In this document: one piece after another, positions 1-8,824 of the stretch
How the letters are laid out: each line of letters starts with the position of its first letter
How positions within the stretch are numbered: the stretch's first letter is position 1
NCBI GenBank assembly: GCA_009993605.1
Contig: JAACTB010000012.1
Location: 62,001 to 126,000 of the forward strand
DNA length: 64,000 bases
Origin: Erythrobacter sp.
GTDB taxonomy: Bacteria > Pseudomonadota > Alphaproteobacteria > Sphingomonadales > Sphingomonadaceae
Reading direction: 5' to 3'
The notes under the pieces: model-generated
Told to the model about the DNA's origin: nothing
Database searches by the model: none
What the model saw: the letters and a program-made list of their open reading frames with translations, nothing else
Program-made: the position numbers and the translations under genes

Positions 1-65
1 AAGTGGCGCGGCGCCAGCCTGCGGCTGATCGGGCGCGGCAGCGATCGGCTGTTCGGTATCGGTCA
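1..65 (-). CDS. N-terminus of an unidentified protein, cut by the left edge
   Basis: An open frame on the minus strand starts with ATG at 65-63 and leaves the window at base 1. A purine-rich GGGGGACA lies just upstream and could be its ribosome binding site. The 21 visible residues begin MTDTEQPIAAAPDQP and are rich in Ala, Pro and Gln, as in many disordered N-termini. No domain can be recognised from so little sequence. It lies 68 bases downstream of the SPOR gene on the same strand and could be co-transcribed with it. Confidence 0.4.
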
Positions 66-133
66 TTCTGTCCCCCGTGGTCCCCACCCGGTCTTAGCGA
101 TCCCGGGCGGAGAGGAAAGGGGGAGGTCGGCGA

Positions 134-1222
134 TCAGCGGGTGACGAGGCAGTCCTGGCCGCCGCGCTTCAGCGCCGAACAGGCACTTTCGGCAGCATCG
201 CGGCTGGGATAGCCCACCGCCATCACCTTGGTGAGGCGCCCGGCCGCTTCGCGTTCGACCCGCGCGCCGCCGAGAGCGGAATTGTTCGCCAGGCGGCTCG
301 CCAGCCTGTCCGCATTGCCGCTATCGCCGAATGCGCCGAGCTGCAATTTCCAGTCCCCGGTCATCCGCGCGCTCGTGCTTGCAGGAGCGGCGGTGGCGGC
401 GGCAGCGCTCGCTGCGACGGCTGCGTTTGCGGATGCGACCTGCGAGGCAGGCTTGCCGGGGACCGGCGCGGGCCGCGCCCCGTTCGACGGGAGAGTGTAA
501 TCGGCCCCGGCGCTGTCGGCGTCCGCTACCTGTACGGCGCGCGGCTGGCTCGCGGCGGCATTGCCCGACGTCGCCACAGGCGTCGCCACCGGGGCGGTCC
601 CCAGATCGATCGCGGCGAGCTGGCGCGCGCGATTGGCGTCGGCCTCGCTCTTGATCTGCTGGGCGAGGACCTGCGCCTGCTGGCGATCGGCGAGCGGGAC
701 GAATTCGTCCATCTGCGCCATCGCCGCGCGGGCCTGCGGAAGGCCGCTATTGTTGGCGAGCGTCAGCAGCGCATAGGCGCGCGGCCAGTCCTTTTCCGCC
801 AGATCGCCGTTGAAGTGCGCGACGCCCAGAAGATATTGCGCGCGCGGATCGCCCCGGTCCGCAGCTGCCGCGATATAGGGCATGGCCGCCTCGCGCCGCC
901 CGTCCTCGAACAGCATCAGCCCGTAATTGTCCGATGCCTGGACATGGCCCTGCGCGGCGGCGGCGGCATAGAGCGCCTCTGCCTGCGCCTTGTCCGCATC
1001 GACCCCGCGCCCCAGCCTGTAGGCCTGCGCCAGATTGAACTGCGCATCGGCATCGCCCGCCTGCGCCGGACCCGACCATTCGCGCACCGCCGTGGCGTAA
1101 TCGCCCGCCGACCAGGCATCGACTCCGGCCTTCACATCCGCGAGCGCGGGCGCGCCGATTGCGAGGAGGCAGCCGGCCAGTACGCCGCTGCCGAGAGTGC
1201 GAATAAGGGAAGAAGATGCCAT
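134..1222 (-). CDS. Exported Sel1-repeat protein with C-terminal SPOR domain
   Basis: The protein has about 362 residues from the preferred ATG at 1222; an in-frame ATG at 1243 would add seven residues. An N-terminal signal peptide (hydrophobic LAIGAPALA, then DVKAG) predicts export. Residues ~30-180 hold Sel1-like TPR repeats with the AQFNLAQAYRLGRGV and AQYLLGVAHFNG signatures. A low-complexity Ala/Pro/Ser linker follows. The last ~75 residues form a SPOR domain beginning GDWKLQLGAFGDSGNA. SPOR domains bind denuded septal peptidoglycan, so a periplasmic role at the division site is likely, with the repeats as a protein-binding surface. A second SPOR protein lies 1.6 kb away beyond the ParA cluster. 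No enzymatic activity is evident. Confidence 0.82.
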   Translation of the reverse strand: MASSSLIRTLGSGVLAGCLLAIGAPALADVKAGVDAWSAGDYATAVREWSGPAQAGDADAQFNLAQAYRLGRGVDADKAQAEALYAAAAAQGHVQASDNYGLMLFEDGRREAAMPYIAAAADRGDPRAQYLLGVAHFNGDLAEKDWPRAYALLTLANNSGLPQARAAMAQMDEFVPLADRQQAQVLAQQIKSEADANRARQLAAIDLGTAPVATPVATSGNAAASQPRAVQVADADSAGADYTLPSNGARPAPVPGKPASQVASANAAVAASAAAATAAPASTSARMTGDWKLQLGAFGDSGNADRLASRLANNSALGGARVEREAAGRLTKVMAVGYPSRDAAESACSALKRGGQDCLVTR

Positions 1223-1290
1223 CGTAAGTCTCCGCCGATCCATGGCCCCGTATCGATCCTGCGTCGATCCCGCGGGGCGCTTTCGCCCAC

Positions 1291-1318
1291 TCTATAGTAA
1301 ACCGGGCGTTAGCAAAAC
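1291..1318 (-). promoter_or_regulatory. Candidate sigma70-type promoter for the Sel1/SPOR gene
   Basis: Read on the minus strand, GTTTTG (1318-1313) and TATAGA (1296-1291) are separated by 16 bases. The -10 is close to consensus and the -35 is weak. The element lies about 70 bases upstream of the ATG at 1222, in the short AT-richer gap between the divergent SPOR and ParA genes. This is a pattern match only. Confidence 0.3.
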
Positions 1319-1465
1319 GTTGCCATGCCCGAACCAGAAGCCGCCCGTCTTGCCGAGCGCACGAAGGGCAACCGAACCGCGCGCCGCCTTAACTTAAAAT
1401 TTAGGGTAGTCTGCGATTCCCCGGATCGAACGTTCGCCCATCGCGGACGAAATCGATCGAACGAG

Positions 1466-2221
1466 ATGGTCCGTGCGATCGAGGTATTTTCGGGGGACCA
1501 GGCTTTGCGTGTACTGGCATTGGCATCGCAGAAGGGCGGATCGGGCAAGACGACCCTGTCCGGGCACCTCGCCGTGCAGGCGCAGCGGGCGGGCGCGGGG
1601 CCCGTGGTGCTGATCGATATCGACCCGCAGGGCTCGCTCGCCGATTGGTGGAACGAGCGCGAGGCGGAATATCCCGCCTTCGCCCAGACCACCGTGGCCC
1701 GACTCGCCGGCGATCTCGTGATGCTGCGCCAGCAGGGCTTCAAGCTTGCGGTGATCGACACCCCGCCCGCCATCACCATGGCCATCCAGTCCGTGATCTC
1801 GGTTGCCGAGCTGATCGTCGTGCCCACCCGGCCTTCTCCACACGATCTGCGCGCCGTGGGCGCCACGGTCGATCTGTGCGAGCGCGCGGGCAAGCCGCTG
1901 GTCTTCGTGGTCAACGGCGCGACGCCCAAGGCGCGGATCACCTCCGAAGCCGCCGTCGCCCTGTCGCAGCACGGCACGGTCGCGCCGATCACGCTCCACC
2001 ATCGCACCGATTTCGCCGCCTCGATGATCGACGGGCGCACGGTCATGGAAGTCGACCCCGACAGCCGCAGCGCCGCCGAAGTCACCGCGCTGTGGAAATA
2101 CGTGTCCGACCGGCTCGAAAAGAATTTCCGCCGCACCGTCTTCGCCGCGCCGAACATGCAGAGCGCCATGCCGAGCGCCCATCGCCCCCAGGGCGGCTTC
2201 GGCCGCCGGGTGGCGCAGTAA
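1466..2221 (+). CDS. Orphan ParA/MinD-family ATPase
   Basis: The protein has 251 residues from ATG 1466; the open frame extends upstream but only this start places the Walker motif near the N-terminus as in ParA proteins. The deviant Walker A is KGGSGKTT at residues 23-30, Walker A' is in VLIDIDPQGS, and Walker B is LAVIDTPPA. Such ATPases dimerise on ATP, bind DNA or membrane non-specifically and position cargo when a partner stimulates hydrolysis. No ParB gene is adjacent, so chromosome partitioning is unlikely. The next gene, 28 bases downstream, encodes a ribbon-helix-helix-like protein that could be the partner. It has no N-terminal HTH extension and no MinD-type amphipathic tail that I can see. 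The cargo is unknown. Confidence 0.88.
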   Translation: MVRAIEVFSGDQALRVLALASQKGGSGKTTLSGHLAVQAQRAGAGPVVLIDIDPQGSLADWWNEREAEYPAFAQTTVARLAGDLVMLRQQGFKLAVIDTPPAITMAIQSVISVAELIVVPTRPSPHDLRAVGATVDLCERAGKPLVFVVNGATPKARITSEAAVALSQHGTVAPITLHHRTDFAASMIDGRTVMEVDPDSRSAAEVTALWKYVSDRLEKNFRRTVFAAPNMQSAMPSAHRPQGGFGRRVAQ

Positions 2222-2249
2222 GGAAGGGGCCCGAACGGGAACGCAGATC

Positions 2250-2825
2250 ATGAGCGACGCCAGCTTCGCCTCCCTTTCGCCGACGCTGCTTGCCCGCAAG
2301 GGCGGCGCGCGCCCGGCCATGCGTCCGCAGCACGGCATGGCGGGCAAGATCGATCCCGCCGATGCTGCCGCCGAACTGGAAGATCTCGGCTGGAACGACA
2401 TGGGTGATAATGCCCCCACGCCCGGCAATTCCGGCGCGCGGATCGTGCGCTTCGGCAGCGAATCGGAGGCGGCCGCTCTCGACGCCGGTCAGGCCGAAGC
2501 CGAGCCCGAGCATGTCGCCAACCCTGCCCCCAGCCCCGTGCGCGAAACCATCGAACGGATCGCCAGGAAGCTCGACGAAAACCGCCAGGATGCTATCGAG
2601 GCCGCGATCAAGCCCGCTGCCAAGCTGGTCGCCAAGACCGCATCGTCCGGCAATCGCCGCGCCGCCTTTACCTTGCGGCTCGACCCGGAACGCCATCTGC
2701 GCCTCCGCCTCGCCTCCACGATCAGCGGATCCAGCGCCCAGGTTCTGGTGACGCAGGCGCTCGACGCGATGCTCGCCAAAATGCCCGAAATCGAAACTCT
2801 GGCCACGCAGGTGAAACGCCCGTGA
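2250..2825 (+). CDS. Ribbon-helix-helix-like protein, possible partner of the ParA ATPase
   Basis: The 191-residue protein is not a named family that I recognise. The first ~130 residues look disordered and acidic/Ala-rich, with a short motif AAELEDLGWNDMG at ~40-52. The C-terminal ~50 residues read RRAAFTLRLDPERH, then a helical stretch and SAQVLVTQALDAML. That is a beta strand followed by two helices, which fits a ribbon-helix-helix DNA-binding fold. It follows parA by 28 bases on the same strand and ends 44 bases before the TPR-SPOR lipoprotein start, so the three genes probably form an operon. RHH proteins serve as centromere-binding partners of some plasmid ParA proteins; by analogy this could be the ATPase's adaptor. 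The fold assignment is inference. Confidence 0.72.
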   Translation: MSDASFASLSPTLLARKGGARPAMRPQHGMAGKIDPADAAAELEDLGWNDMGDNAPTPGNSGARIVRFGSESEAAALDAGQAEAEPEHVANPAPSPVRETIERIARKLDENRQDAIEAAIKPAAKLVAKTASSGNRRAAFTLRLDPERHLRLRLASTISGSSAQVLVTQALDAMLAKMPEIETLATQVKRP

Positions 2826-2869
2826 CCAGCTTCGCAAAAACGAACGCCCGACCGCTGAGGGAGAGGGAA

Positions 2870-4195
2870 ATGCGCCGCATGACTATCGATCGGACCGCCC
2901 GCATGGTCGGCCTGACGCTGACCACCGCGCTTGCAAGCGCCACGCTGATGGGGTGCAACGCCAAGGTCGCTCCGCCCGCTTCCGTTTCGGCGGTCAAGGC
3001 CGAAGACGCGCTGGCCAAGGGCAAGAGCGACAAGGCGGTCGGTTTTGCGGAAAGCGCCGTGCTGGCATCGCCGCGCGATGCGGGTCTGCGCGAATTGCTC
3101 GGAGCCGCCTATATCGAGGCCGGACGGTTCGAATCGGCCGCCGCGACGCTCGACGAAGCGCTGCAACTGGGCGCCGGATCCCCGCGCACGATCGTCTCGC
3201 TCGCCCTTTCCCAGATCGCCAGCGGACAGCAGAGCGCCGCTCTCGCCACGCTCGACGCGCACGAAACCGATCTCGACCCGGCGGATTTCGGCCTCGCCAT
3301 CGCCTTGGCGGGCCAGCCGCAGCGCGGCGTCCTCGTGCTCGCCAACCAGCTTCGCTTCGGCGAAAACTCGGCCAAGGTGCGCCAGAACCTCGCCTATGCC
3401 TATGCCCTCCACGGCGATTGGCGCGCCGCGCGCTTGATGGCGGCAGAGGATGTGCCCGCCGACAAGGTGGGCGAGCGCATGGCCCATTGGGGGCAGATGG
3501 CAAATCCGGTCTATTTTCGCCATCGCGTCGCCGATCTGCTCGGCGTCGAGATGGTGCAGGACCCCGGCCAGCCGGCCCGCCTCGCCCTCGCCAACCATCC
3601 CAGCGTCAATCAGCTGGCGGCGGAAACCACGACGCCGGCTCCCGTGGCGAGGCCAGTCCTCGCCGCGAACGGCGAATTGCCCGCGCTGAACGGGCCTGAT
3701 CTGACAAATGCTGCGCCCAAGGCCGCACCCGGGACAGTCGCTCGCCCGGTCGCGCATTCGGTGGCCGCAGCCTTCGAAGCGCCGGAGACCCGCACGGTCG
3801 ACCGCGTTTCTGCGCCCACTCCGGCGCGCGTCGCAAAGCCGACCGCAGCCGTCGCTCGCACGCCTGCGCCGACGGCTCCGGGCATCGGTTTCGTGGCCAA
3901 GAGCGGCGATTACCGCGTCCAGCTCGGCAGCTATTTCTCGATGTCGGATGCGCAGCAGGCCTGGAAGGTCTTCCAGCAGCGCCATCCCGAACTGGCAGGC
4001 GCGGAAAAGGTCATCACCAAGGCCAAGGTCAAGGGCAAGATGTATTACCGCGTCGCCGCGTCGGGCTATGCCGAAACGAGCGCACGGAGCCTGTGTTCGC
4101 TGGTCAAGAAAGGCGGCGGCGGCTGTATCGCCTATGCGGCCAACAACCCGCTGCCCGGCGCGCTCGAAGCCAATGTGCGGATGGCGTCCCGATAA
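2870..4195 (+). CDS. TPR-SPOR lipoprotein
   Basis: ATG 2870 is chosen because a strong GAGGGAGAGGG lies just upstream; an earlier in-frame GTG at 2822 lacks one. The protein has 441 residues. The N-terminal signal ends in a lipobox LMGC with Cys29. Residues ~35-235 hold TPR-like helical pairs (DALAKGKSDKAVGFAESAV, LGAAYIEAGRFESAAATL). A Pro/Ala-rich linker follows, then a SPOR domain over the last ~85 residues starting GDYRVQLGSYFSMSDAQ. The likely location is the periplasmic face of a membrane with affinity for septal peptidoglycan. Its position after the ParA and RHH-like genes suggests the cluster acts in division or polar positioning. Confidence 0.85.
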   Translation: MRRMTIDRTARMVGLTLTTALASATLMGCNAKVAPPASVSAVKAEDALAKGKSDKAVGFAESAVLASPRDAGLRELLGAAYIEAGRFESAAATLDEALQLGAGSPRTIVSLALSQIASGQQSAALATLDAHETDLDPADFGLAIALAGQPQRGVLVLANQLRFGENSAKVRQNLAYAYALHGDWRAARLMAAEDVPADKVGERMAHWGQMANPVYFRHRVADLLGVEMVQDPGQPARLALANHPSVNQLAAETTTPAPVARPVLAANGELPALNGPDLTNAAPKAAPGTVARPVAHSVAAAFEAPETRTVDRVSAPTPARVAKPTAAVARTPAPTAPGIGFVAKSGDYRVQLGSYFSMSDAQQAWKVFQQRHPELAGAEKVITKAKVKGKMYYRVAASGYAETSARSLCSLVKKGGGGCIAYAANNPLPGALEANVRMASR

Positions 4196-4219
4196 CGCCG
4201 ACACGCTGTTAGCCGCGCC

Positions 4220-5452
4220 TTAGAGCTTTACGGCGACACCGCCCTTGAAAAGAGCCGTCACCCGGCCTTGCGTCGGCTGGCCGTCGAAAGGCGTGTTGCC
4301 CGCGGTCGCTTCCATCTTGCGCCGATCGACGATCCAGGGCTTTTCGGGATCGATCAGCGCGATATCCGCCTCATAACCCTCGACCAGCGCCCCCGCCTCG
4401 ACGCCCAGCAGGCGCGCGGGTGCGCGGGCGCAGAGGTCGAAAACACGCGCCATGTCGATCCGCCCGTCCCGCTCGAGCGTCAAAAGCATGGCGAGCAGCG
4501 TCTCGGCCCCGGCCATGCCCGGTTCGGCATCGGCGAAGGGGAGGCGCTTGTCCTCCACCCCGCGCGGATCGTGGCCGCTGGCGACGATGTCGATCGTCCC
4601 ATCGGCTATCCCCTCGATCACCGCCTCGCGATCGTCCTCGGGCCTCAGAGGCGGGGAGAGGCGCATGAAACTGCGGAAATCCGCGATGGCGAGATCGGAC
4701 AGCATGAAATGGGCGGGCGTCACCCCTGCGGTCACCTTCGCGCCGCGCGCCTTCGCCTCGCGGATCAGGGCGATCCCCGCCCGCGTCGTCACCTGCCGGA
4801 AATGGATGCGCGCGCCCGCGATCCCGGCCAGCGCAAGATCGCGCGCGATCGCCAGCGTCTCTGCCTCGGCAGGCGCGCTCGGCAGGCCCAGCCGCGTCGC
4901 CATCTCGCCCGCGGTCGCCACCGCATCGGCGGACAGCGCGCCATCCTCGGCATGGGCCACCACGGGCAGGTCGAGCATGGCGGCATAGCGCAGCAGCCGC
5001 AGCATCACGCCCGAATTATCGATCCAGCGCCGCCCGGTCGCAATCCCTCGCGCGCCCGCCGCGCGCATCAGCGCCGCTTCGGCGAGCGATTCCCCCTCGA
5101 GCCCGCGGGTCGCGGCGGCAAGCGGGTGGACCCAGAAATCGGGCTTCCCGCTTTTCGAAATATACGCCACCCGGCTCGGCAGATCGAGCGGTGGGGACTG
5201 GTCGGGCATCAGCGCGGCGCGCGTGATCCCGCCGAAATGGAAGGCCGGCTTGTCGACCGCAAACACGCCGTAATCGACGAGGCCCGGCGCGACGAAACGC
5301 CCGCGCGCCTGCACAACCTCGTCACCGTCCTGCGGCGCGATATCGCCCAGCGCCGCGATCCGCCCATCGACCAGCCGGATCGCCCCCTCGCGCATCCCAT
5401 CGGGCAGAACCAGCCTGCCGCCGATGATCGTGATCGGCCGGGCCTGCTTCAC
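4220..5452 (-). CDS. pyrC: Dihydroorotase-like protein lacking catalytic metal ligands (PyrC'-type)
   Basis: The 410-residue protein has a GTG start at 5452-5450 that overlaps the pyrB stop as GTGA. Overall it is an amidohydrolase-fold type I dihydroorotase (VAPGLVD near residue 55, HAED near 167, SGHDPRG further on, C-terminal [11 protein letters not shown]). The canonical HxH metal motif after GLVD is replaced by YGVFA. The usual second-metal histidine pair appears as HFRQVTT, with Gln in place of the second His, and no obvious carbamylated Lys is present. In Pseudomonas, such an inactive PyrC' is a structural partner of aspartate carbamoyltransferase. With pyrB directly upstream, that is the best guess here. 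A catalytic dihydroorotase should be encoded elsewhere. Confidence 0.85.
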   Translation of the reverse strand: MKQARPITIIGGRLVLPDGMREGAIRLVDGRIAALGDIAPQDGDEVVQARGRFVAPGLVDYGVFAVDKPAFHFGGITRAALMPDQSPPLDLPSRVAYISKSGKPDFWVHPLAAATRGLEGESLAEAALMRAAGARGIATGRRWIDNSGVMLRLLRYAAMLDLPVVAHAEDGALSADAVATAGEMATRLGLPSAPAEAETLAIARDLALAGIAGARIHFRQVTTRAGIALIREAKARGAKVTAGVTPAHFMLSDLAIADFRSFMRLSPPLRPEDDREAVIEGIADGTIDIVASGHDPRGVEDKRLPFADAEPGMAGAETLLAMLLTLERDGRIDMARVFDLCARAPARLLGVEAGALVEGYEADIALIDPEKPWIVDRRKMEATAGNTPFDGQPTQGRVTALFKGGVAVKL

Positions 5453-6465
5453 GCCCACCCCTCCACGCCGCGCGCCTTGCGGGTCAGCACGTCGAGACAG
5501 GCCATGCGGATCGCCACGCCCATTTCGACCTGGCGAGTGATGATCGAACGGTCGAGCATGTCGGCGACGTCGCTGTCGATCTCGACCCCGCGATTCATCG
5601 GGCCGGGATGCATGACCAGCGCTTCGGGCGCCGCGCGGTCGAGCCGCTGTTTCGTCAGCCCGTAAAGGTGATGATATTCGCGCGCCGACGGGATGAACTG
5701 CCCGCTCATCCGCTCGGTCTGGAGCCGCAGCATCATGACGACGTCGGCACCGTCGAGCGCCCGGTCGAAATCGTGGAAGACCTCCGCCCCCATTCTTTCG
5801 ATCCCCTGCGGCATCAATGCGGGCGGCGCGCACAGGCGCACGCTCGCCCCCAAAGCCTGAAGACAAAGCAGGTTCGAACGCGCGACGCGGCTGTGCAGGA
5901 TATCGCCGCAGATCGTGACTGTCAGCCCGGTGAAATCCTCGCTCGGCTCCCCCCGGTCGGCCAGCGCCTCGCGCAGCGCCAGCGCATCGAGCAGGGCCTG
6001 GGTCGGATGCTCGTGCTGCCCGTCGCCCGCATTCAGGACCGGACAATCGACCAATCCGGCGATCAATTGCGTCGCCCCGCTCGATCCGTGACGGATCACG
6101 ATCCCATCGGCGCGCATGGCGTTCAAGGTGATCGCGGTATCGATCAACGTCTCACCCTTCTTCACGCTGCTGGTCGCGGCGTGCATGTTCACGACGTCCG
6201 CGCCCAACCGCTTGCCCGCGATCTCGAAGCTGAGGAGCGTGCGGGTCGAATTTTCGAAGAAGGCATTGATGATCGTCAGCCCGGCGAGGGTATCGTGATG
6301 CTTGTGCCGTTTGCGGTTCAAATCGACCCATTGTTCCGCCTCGTCGAGGAGGAACAGGATCTCGTGCCGCTCCAGCTGCGCGATGCCCGTGAGGTCGCGA
6401 TGCGGGAAGGCGAGCCGCCCCGCAGGATAGCGGTTCTGGGAAGAAGGGACGCCGGACGATGCCAT
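5449..6465 (-). CDS. pyrB: Aspartate carbamoyltransferase catalytic subunit
   Basis: PyrB condenses carbamoyl phosphate with aspartate in the second step of pyrimidine synthesis. Visible signatures are the phosphate-binding [24 protein letters not shown] and [12 protein letters not shown]. From ATG 6465 the protein has 338 residues; AGGGG lies 10 bases upstream of this start. In-frame ATGs at 6474 and 6504 are alternatives. Its stop overlaps the start of the PyrC-like gene by four bases, so the two are translationally coupled and probably form a complex. No pyrI regulatory subunit gene is nearby. Confidence 0.93.
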   Translation of the reverse strand: MASSGVPSSQNRYPAGRLAFPHRDLTGIAQLERHEILFLLDEAEQWVDLNRKRHKHHDTLAGLTIINAFFENSTRTLLSFEIAGKRLGADVVNMHAATSSVKKGETLIDTAITLNAMRADGIVIRHGSSGATQLIAGLVDCPVLNAGDGQHEHPTQALLDALALREALADRGEPSEDFTGLTVTICGDILHSRVARSNLLCLQALGASVRLCAPPALMPQGIERMGAEVFHDFDRALDGADVVMMLRLQTERMSGQFIPSAREYHHLYGLTKQRLDRAAPEALVMHPGPMNRGVEIDSDVADMLDRSIITRQVEMGVAIRMACLDVLTRKARGVEGWA

Positions 6466-6586
6466 TGAAGCCATGCCCCTAATCGAGCGCCATGGGCCGC
6501 TCAAGCATTATCGGTGGCGCTCGCTCCGCATCGTCCCTAAACCCCGGCGCCTAAGCTGAAGACTGCAAGCTGATGGGGACGATCGA

Positions 6587-8479
6587 ATGAAATTCGCAGG
6601 CCGGGTGTGGCGCTTGCTGGTGGGGATCAAGGACGGGCTGGTGCTCGTCTTCATGCTGCTGTTCTTCTTCGCGCTTTATGCCGTGCTGACCGCGCGGCCC
6701 AGCCCCGCGCAGGTTCGCGAAGGCGCGCTGGTCCTCGCGCTCGACGGGGTGGTGGTCGAAGAACGCACCCCGATCGATCCGTTCCAGGCGCTGCTCTCGG
6801 GCGCCGCGCCGATCGGCGAATACCAGGCCCGCGACCTCGTGCGAGCGCTGGACGCGGCGGCGAGCGACGAGCGGATCACCGCGGTCGTGCTCGATCTCGA
6901 CAGCTTCCTCGGCGGTGGGCAGGTCCATTTGCAGGATATCGGCGAGGCGATCGACCGGGTGCGCGCGGCGGACAAGCCGGTGATGAGCTTCGCGACCGCC
7001 TATGCCGACGATGCCTTGCTGCTCGCCAGCCATGCCAGCGAAATCTGGGTCGATCCCCTGGGCGGCGCGGCCATTGCGGGACCTGGCGGCGGCAATCTCT
7101 ATTACGGCGAATTGCTCGAAAATCTCGACGTCAACGCCCGCGTCTATCGCGTCGGCACCTATAAGAGCGCGGTCGAACCCTATCTGCGCAACACCATGTC
7201 GGACGAGGCGCGCGAGAATTACGCCGCGCTCTACGGCGCTTTATGGGGCGAATGGCAGGCGCATGTGAAGAAGGCGCGGCCCAAGGCGAATATCGCGCTC
7301 GCCACGCGCGATCCGCAGGCCTGGCTGGCCGCATCGAACGGCGACCCGGCCAGCGCCGCGCTCGCCGCGGGCCTCGTCGACAAACTCGGCAGCCGCGACG
7401 AATTCGAAGCTCGGGTCGTTGAGCTTGTCGGCGCGGACGACTGGTCGAGCGAACGCAACGCCTATCCGGCGACCGAGTTCGAACCCTGGCTCGAAGATAC
7501 CGAACCTGCGGCGGAAGGCGGCGCGATCGGCGTGGTCACGATCGCCGGCCAGATCGTCGACGGGGATGCGGGGCCCGGCACGGCCGGCGGCACGCGCATC
7601 GCCGACCTGTTGGACGAAGCGCTGAACGACGATCTCGCCGCGCTGGTCGTGCGGGTCGATTCGCCCGGCGGATCGGTGCTGGCAAGCGAGGAAATCCGCC
7701 GCGCGATCCTGCGCCACAAGGCGAACGATATCCCGGTCGCGGTCTCGATGGCGAATGTCGCCGCGAGCGGCGGATACTGGGTCTCGACACCCGCCGACCG
7801 TATCTTCGCCGAACCCGAGACGATCACCGGATCGATCGGCATCTTCGCCGTTATCCCGACCTTCGAAGGGCTTGCGGAGCGGATCGGCGTTTCGACCGAT
7901 GGGGTACGCACCACGCCCCTGTCGGGCCAGCCGGATCTGATCGGGGGCTTCACGCCCGAAGTCGACGCGATGATCCAGTCGGGGATCGAGGACGGCTATC
8001 GCGATTTCCTCACCCGCGTCTCGCAGGCGCGCAATCTCACCATGGAACAGGCTGACCGCATCGGCCAGGGCCGGGTCTGGGATGGCGGTGCGGCGCGCCA
8101 GATCGGCCTGGTCGACCAGTATGGCAGCCTCCAGACCGCGATCGATTGGGCCGCGAAGGAAGCGGGCCTCGAGGACGGCGGCTGGCACGTCGCCTATCTG
8201 GGTGACGAGCCGGGCACTTACGATACGTTGCTGCGCCAGTGGCTGGTCGGAGACGAAAGCGAAGCGCGGGCCGACATGACCGCCCTCTTCGCGCGCCGCC
8301 AGCAGGCGCTCGCCGGGCGGATCGAGGCGGATCTCGATCGCCTTCTCACCACGCAGGGTGCGCAGGCCTATTGTCTCGAATGCCCGCAGACGCCGACCGC
8401 GAAGACGGCCCGTCTCTACGGAATGGGTAGCGGCCTCAATGGCTGGCTGGGCAGACTGGCGAGACTGATCCTCGACTGA
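6587..8479 (+). CDS. sppA: Signal peptide peptidase SppA, long (67K) type
   Basis: The 630-residue protein matches the long SppA form with two tandem peptidase S49 domains. An N-terminal membrane anchor spans about residues 15-36 (LVLVFMLLFFFALYAVL). The general base is Lys193 in YRVGTYKSAVEPY. The nucleophile is Ser394 in VAASGGYWVS of the second domain. The enzyme degrades cleaved signal peptides in the inner membrane. It stands alone between the divergent pyrB operon and a tRNA gene. Confidence 0.94.
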   Translation: MKFAGRVWRLLVGIKDGLVLVFMLLFFFALYAVLTARPSPAQVREGALVLALDGVVVEERTPIDPFQALLSGAAPIGEYQARDLVRALDAAASDERITAVVLDLDSFLGGGQVHLQDIGEAIDRVRAADKPVMSFATAYADDALLLASHASEIWVDPLGGAAIAGPGGGNLYYGELLENLDVNARVYRVGTYKSAVEPYLRNTMSDEARENYAALYGALWGEWQAHVKKARPKANIALATRDPQAWLAASNGDPASAALAAGLVDKLGSRDEFEARVVELVGADDWSSERNAYPATEFEPWLEDTEPAAEGGAIGVVTIAGQIVDGDAGPGTAGGTRIADLLDEALNDDLAALVVRVDSPGGSVLASEEIRRAILRHKANDIPVAVSMANVAASGGYWVSTPADRIFAEPETITGSIGIFAVIPTFEGLAERIGVSTDGVRTTPLSGQPDLIGGFTPEVDAMIQSGIEDGYRDFLTRVSQARNLTMEQADRIGQGRVWDGGAARQIGLVDQYGSLQTAIDWAAKEAGLEDGGWHVAYLGDEPGTYDTLLRQWLVGDESEARADMTALFARRQQALAGRIEADLDRLLTTQGAQAYCLECPQTPTAKTARLYGMGSGLNGWLGRLARLILD

Positions 8480-8591
8480 CCAAGTCTTTGGCACGCCGGG
8501 CGGCGCAAATTTCGCGCTGACCGCTTGCCAAGGCCGTCCACCAGGCGTAAAGGCGCGCCCCTGCCCGGCAGCCCAAGGCTGCCCCACGGGC

Positions 8592-8666
8592 GGGCGCGTA
8601 GCTCAGTGGTAGAGCACACCCTTCACACGGGTGGGGTCGCAAGTTCAATCCTTGCCGCGCCCACCA
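8592..8666 (+). tRNA. tRNA-Val (anticodon CAC)
   Basis: A full cloverleaf can be drawn. The acceptor stem GGGCGCG (8592-8598) pairs with CGCGCCC (8656-8662). The anticodon loop UUCACAC carries CAC. The T arm is GCAAG-UUCAAUC-CUUGC. The variable loop has five bases. Discriminator A8663 is followed by an encoded CCA (8664-8666). It decodes GUG. The 158 bases between it and the next gene show nothing distinct beyond a 6-bp hairpin without a T tract. Confidence 0.96.
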
Positions 8667-8824
8667 TCTCCTCCATCATCACGAGATAAGGCTGTTCGGC
8701 GGGAAGATGATCTCCTCCCGCGAAACGAATGCCGCCCAAGCCCGTTCGCCTTTCGTGGCCCGCAGCGTTCTTGCGCTTCGGGCATCGCAGCGCGTTACCG
8801 CTCAACCGAGGAATTGCGAACATC

